From: Anaerolineae bacterium
Lineage (GTDB): Bacteria > Chloroflexota > Anaerolineae > Anaerolineales > Villigracilaceae
Direction: 5' to 3'
Assembly: GCA_003524705.1 (NCBI GenBank)
Contig: DQGV01000156.1
Span: forward strand, 1-6,622
DNA: 6,622 nucleotides
Shown: one piece after another, positions 4,576 through 6,622 of the stretch
Layout of the letters: each line of letters begins with the position of its first letter
How positions within the stretch are numbered: the first letter of the stretch is position 1
Made by a program: the position numbers and the translations under genes
The notes under the pieces: model-generated
Databases searched by the model: none
Told to the model about the DNA's origin: nothing
The model's input: only the letters and a program-made list of their open reading frames with translations

Positions 4576-6489
4576 ATGAAAACAATTAGAAGACTTTATT
4601 TTTACGCCATTGCTTTTATCAGTGTTGAAGTGGTGTTGTGGGGCATTATCGGCTTACTTCGTTCTATCGTAAATCAAAATGAAATCACATCAGGCACAAC
4701 TTCTTTAGCACAAGCCTTGGCTTTGATTCTTGTTGGCGTGCCGATTTTTCTATTCCATTGGCTGTGGGCACAAAACATTTCTAAAAAGGATGATGAAGAA
4801 AATAGTGCAACTATACGCGCAATCTTTTTGTATGGCATGTTACTGGCTACCTTTTTACCAGCCATCCAAAATTTTTTGGCGTTTATCAATCGCACACTTT
4901 TATCATCGGCAAACTTATATGAGTATCGCGCATTGGTCGGTGGAACACAGACATGGTCAGATAATTTAATCGCCATCGTTATCAATCTACTCATCGCTGC
5001 ATATTTTTGGAACATCTTAAAAGAAAATTGGAAAACACTTTCAGAACCAGAAGACTTTGCAGAAATTCGCCGTTTGTATCGCTTCATTTGGATGCTCTAT
5101 GGTTTGCTGATGACAATCTATGGCGCGCAACAAGCCTTGAATTTTGCATTCACATTACCGTCGAATGTGCTTGGAGAAATCGGACGTGAAACCATCATCA
5201 ATGCGATTGCTTTGCTTGTGATTGGCACACCGATTTGGTATTTTTCTTGGCGCATCTTACAAGACGTTCTACCTGATTCTGCTGAAAGAGACTCTTATCT
5301 ACGCCTCGGCGTTTTGTATCTGCTCACATTAGGTAGTGTGATTATCGTCCTCTCTGCCAGCGGAAATTTGATTTACAAAATCCTGTTGCAGATTTTTGGT
5401 GAATCAACTGAAGGTACAAAATTTTTACATGAAATTGGTGGACCGATTTCATTAGGTTTCCCCTTTGCAGTGGTTTGGGCATACTACGGAAAATGGTTAG
5501 TTCAACAATTTGCATTTGATGAAAATCTTCCGCGCCGGGCTGGCAAGCAAAGATTATTCTATTATTTGCTTTCCTTTGTAGGCTTAGCTGCCACTTTCTT
5601 CGGTGTGACTTCATTACTCTCCACAATTATTGACATGCTCACTTCCAATACATTCTTCGGGATTGGAAACTTCGCTTCATCTATATCAAGTGCAATTGCT
5701 TCATTAGTTGTCGGTTTGCCATTGTGGCTAATGACTTGGCGACCAATGCAAGCTCAAGCCTTACAAGTTGACGATTCAGGAGAACATGCTCGCCGCTCTG
5801 TGATTCGCAAGTTTTATTTGTATTTAGTTTTATTTGCCTCTGTCATTGGCGGCATGATTGCGGCCGGCAATTTGGTATTCAGACTCATTGATTCTGCTTT
5901 GGGTGGCGGAACAAGCAATGTGCTTGATTCAGTCCTCAACTCTTTACAAGCCTTGATATTGTTTGTGATTTTGGCTTGGTATCATTTCTCTGCTTTACGA
6001 AAAGATACTGAATCAAAAGCCGATGTACTGGAAGAAAAACAAGCGAATTATCAAGTGCTGGTCTTTGACCATAACGGAAGTTTTGGCGAAACAGTCAAAG
6101 CGATGTTTACAAAACGTGCGCCTAAACTTCCAGTAAAAGTTATCAATGCAAATGAAAAGATTCCAAATGATATAAAAGCGGATGTGATTGTTTTGCCGGG
6201 TTCTTTGGCAGTTAATACACCGGAAAATGTCGAAGCTTGGATAAGGTCGTTTGGCGGAAACAAGTTGATAGTCAGTGATGAAGCGGCGGGCGTGTTTTGG
6301 ATGAATGATTACGAGCAAGTGGCTGATGTTGCTAAATCAATGGCTGAAGGGCAAGAAGTCCGCCCGCAATCTGCAAAACGAATGACATCAGTTTGGACGT
6401 ATGTGGCGTATGTGTTTGCCGCGTTGTTTGCATGTCAATTACTGGCGATGTTGTTGCTGTTTGGTGTTTCAATGGTGACAGGATTCTAA
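4576..6489 (+). CDS. Polytopic membrane protein with three DUF5671-type four-helix units and a C-terminal alpha/beta domain (637 aa)
   Basis: The ATG is preceded by AGGAG (4565-4569) at 6-base spacing. I count about 13 membrane helices. Three similar units (roughly residues 5-150, 164-310 and 324-474) each have four helices. Each carries an aromatic start (RRLYFY, RRLYRF, QRLFYY), a second helix with G.P(I/L)..(F/M)..W (VGVPIFLFHW, IGTPIWYFSW, VGLPLWLMTW), then a charged cytosolic loop (DEENSATIR, DSAERDSYLR, EHARRSVIR). Charges favour a cytosolic N-terminus. Residues 491-596 form a soluble alternating strand-helix domain (QVLVFDHNGSFG, DVIVLPGS, KLIVSDEAAG), probably cytosolic and resembling a flavodoxin- or glutamine-amidotransferase-like fold. 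One more helix (604-630) follows. DUF5671 has no established function that I know of; I do not assign transport or enzyme activity. It is the second gene of an apparent two-gene operon. Confidence 0.88.
   Translation: MKTIRRLYFYAIAFISVEVVLWGIIGLLRSIVNQNEITSGTTSLAQALALILVGVPIFLFHWLWAQNISKKDDEENSATIRAIFLYGMLLATFLPAIQNFLAFINRTLLSSANLYEYRALVGGTQTWSDNLIAIVINLLIAAYFWNILKENWKTLSEPEDFAEIRRLYRFIWMLYGLLMTIYGAQQALNFAFTLPSNVLGEIGRETIINAIALLVIGTPIWYFSWRILQDVLPDSAERDSYLRLGVLYLLTLGSVIIVLSASGNLIYKILLQIFGESTEGTKFLHEIGGPISLGFPFAVVWAYYGKWLVQQFAFDENLPRRAGKQRLFYYLLSFVGLAATFFGVTSLLSTIIDMLTSNTFFGIGNFASSISSAIASLVVGLPLWLMTWRPMQAQALQVDDSGEHARRSVIRKFYLYLVLFASVIGGMIAAGNLVFRLIDSALGGGTSNVLDSVLNSLQALILFVILAWYHFSALRKDTESKADVLEEKQANYQVLVFDHNGSFGETVKAMFTKRAPKLPVKVINANEKIPNDIKADVIVLPGSLAVNTPENVEAWIRSFGGNKLIVSDEAAGVFWMNDYEQVADVAKSMAEGQEVRPQSAKRMTSVWTYVAYVFAALFACQLLAMLLLFGVSMVTGF
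4588..5997 (+). repeat. Three tandem protein-level repeats (four membrane helices each)
   Basis: Units at about 4588-5025, 5065-5505 and 5545-5997. They align on the G.P(I/L) motif in the second helix of each and on the charged loop and the 'ASGNLIYKIL' / 'AAGNLVFRLI' motif in the third helix of units two and three. Unit one has 'IQNFLAFINRTL' at that place. The copies are diverged in DNA, so the duplication is old. Confidence 0.7.
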
Positions 6490-6495
6490 TTTGCT

Positions 6496-6522
6496 AACGC
6501 CGCCGTTCTCGGCGGCGTTTTT
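6496..6522 (+). terminator. Rho-independent terminator of the NTF2-like / DUF5671 operon
   Basis: Arms 6496-6505 and 6510-6519 are perfectly complementary (10 pairs, eight of them G-C) around a TTCT loop. The T-run spans 6518-6522 and is followed by ATTTAT. It begins 7 bases after the stop codon at 6487-6489. Confidence 0.92.
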
Positions 6523-6527
6523 ATTTA

Positions 6528-6622
6528 TCGATTTCTTTGGATTCGCCTCTCAATGACATGATACTTAGTGATATACTTTCAAAAAAATTATTTCGAGTCG
6601 AATTATGTAAATAACTATATTC
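6528..6622. other. Intergenic tail with no recognisable gene
   Basis: AT-rich sequence after the terminator. It contains an 11-base inverted repeat (TTCGA, G, TCGAA at 6592-6602) and a TATACT at 6572-6577 that resembles a -10 box but lacks a matching -35. A gene may begin beyond the right edge, but nothing can be called here. Confidence 0.5.

Noticed and set aside
4674..6318. Short open frames on both strands inside the DUF5671-type gene, including 4674-5087 and 6013-6318 on the minus strand
   Set aside because: They lie wholly within a well-supported 637-codon gene in other frames and have no independent start signals.
6537..6577. Possible rightward promoter in the tail (TTGGAT / GATACT, or TATACT)
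   Set aside because: The -35 matches only 3 of 6 with GATACT, and TATACT has no -35 at suitable spacing; no downstream gene is visible to support it.

Overview
The window is AT-rich and carries four protein-coding genes in two divergent blocks. It most resembles a member of the Chloroflexota, class Anaerolineae. That placement rests on remembered family resemblance: the N-terminal 'GDPVWCPAT' module and 'FVLVKK' C-terminus of the secreted proteins, and the DUF5671-like membrane protein. No search was run. No rRNA, tRNA, CRISPR array, transposase or phage gene was seen.

Left block, minus strand, read right to left. First comes a complete 831-residue secreted protein (1398-3893) with a signal peptide, an acidic Thr/Glu/Pro-rich linker, a roughly 118-residue N-terminal module, a long Asn-rich parallel beta-helix and a C-terminal beta domain. 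After a strong rho-independent terminator (1326-1365) and a good sigma-70-type promoter (1269-1297), a second gene of the same architecture begins (start at 1225). It runs off the left edge after 408 codons. The two are tandem paralogues: the N-terminal module is about 70% identical by hand count, while linker and helix have diverged more. Both are probably surface or extracellular proteins, perhaps adhesins or glycan-binding proteins; no enzymatic residues are recognisable.

The 171-base gap at 3894-4064 separates the blocks. It holds a 15-base perfect inverted repeat lying exactly midway between two -10-like boxes that face outward, which suggests a shared divergent control region.

Right block, plus strand. 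A 157-residue single-span protein with an extracytoplasmic NTF2-like (DUF4878-like) domain (4065-4538) is followed 37 bases later by a 637-residue polytopic protein (4576-6489). The latter is built from three tandem four-helix units of DUF5671 type, then a predicted cytosolic alpha/beta domain and one last helix. They look like a two-gene operon closed by a terminator at 6496-6522. The last ~95 bases contain no visible gene.

The main points of interest are the tandem surface-protein duplication, the triplicated membrane protein with its extra soluble domain, and the symmetric divergent promoter region. I see no clear sign of a wholly new system.
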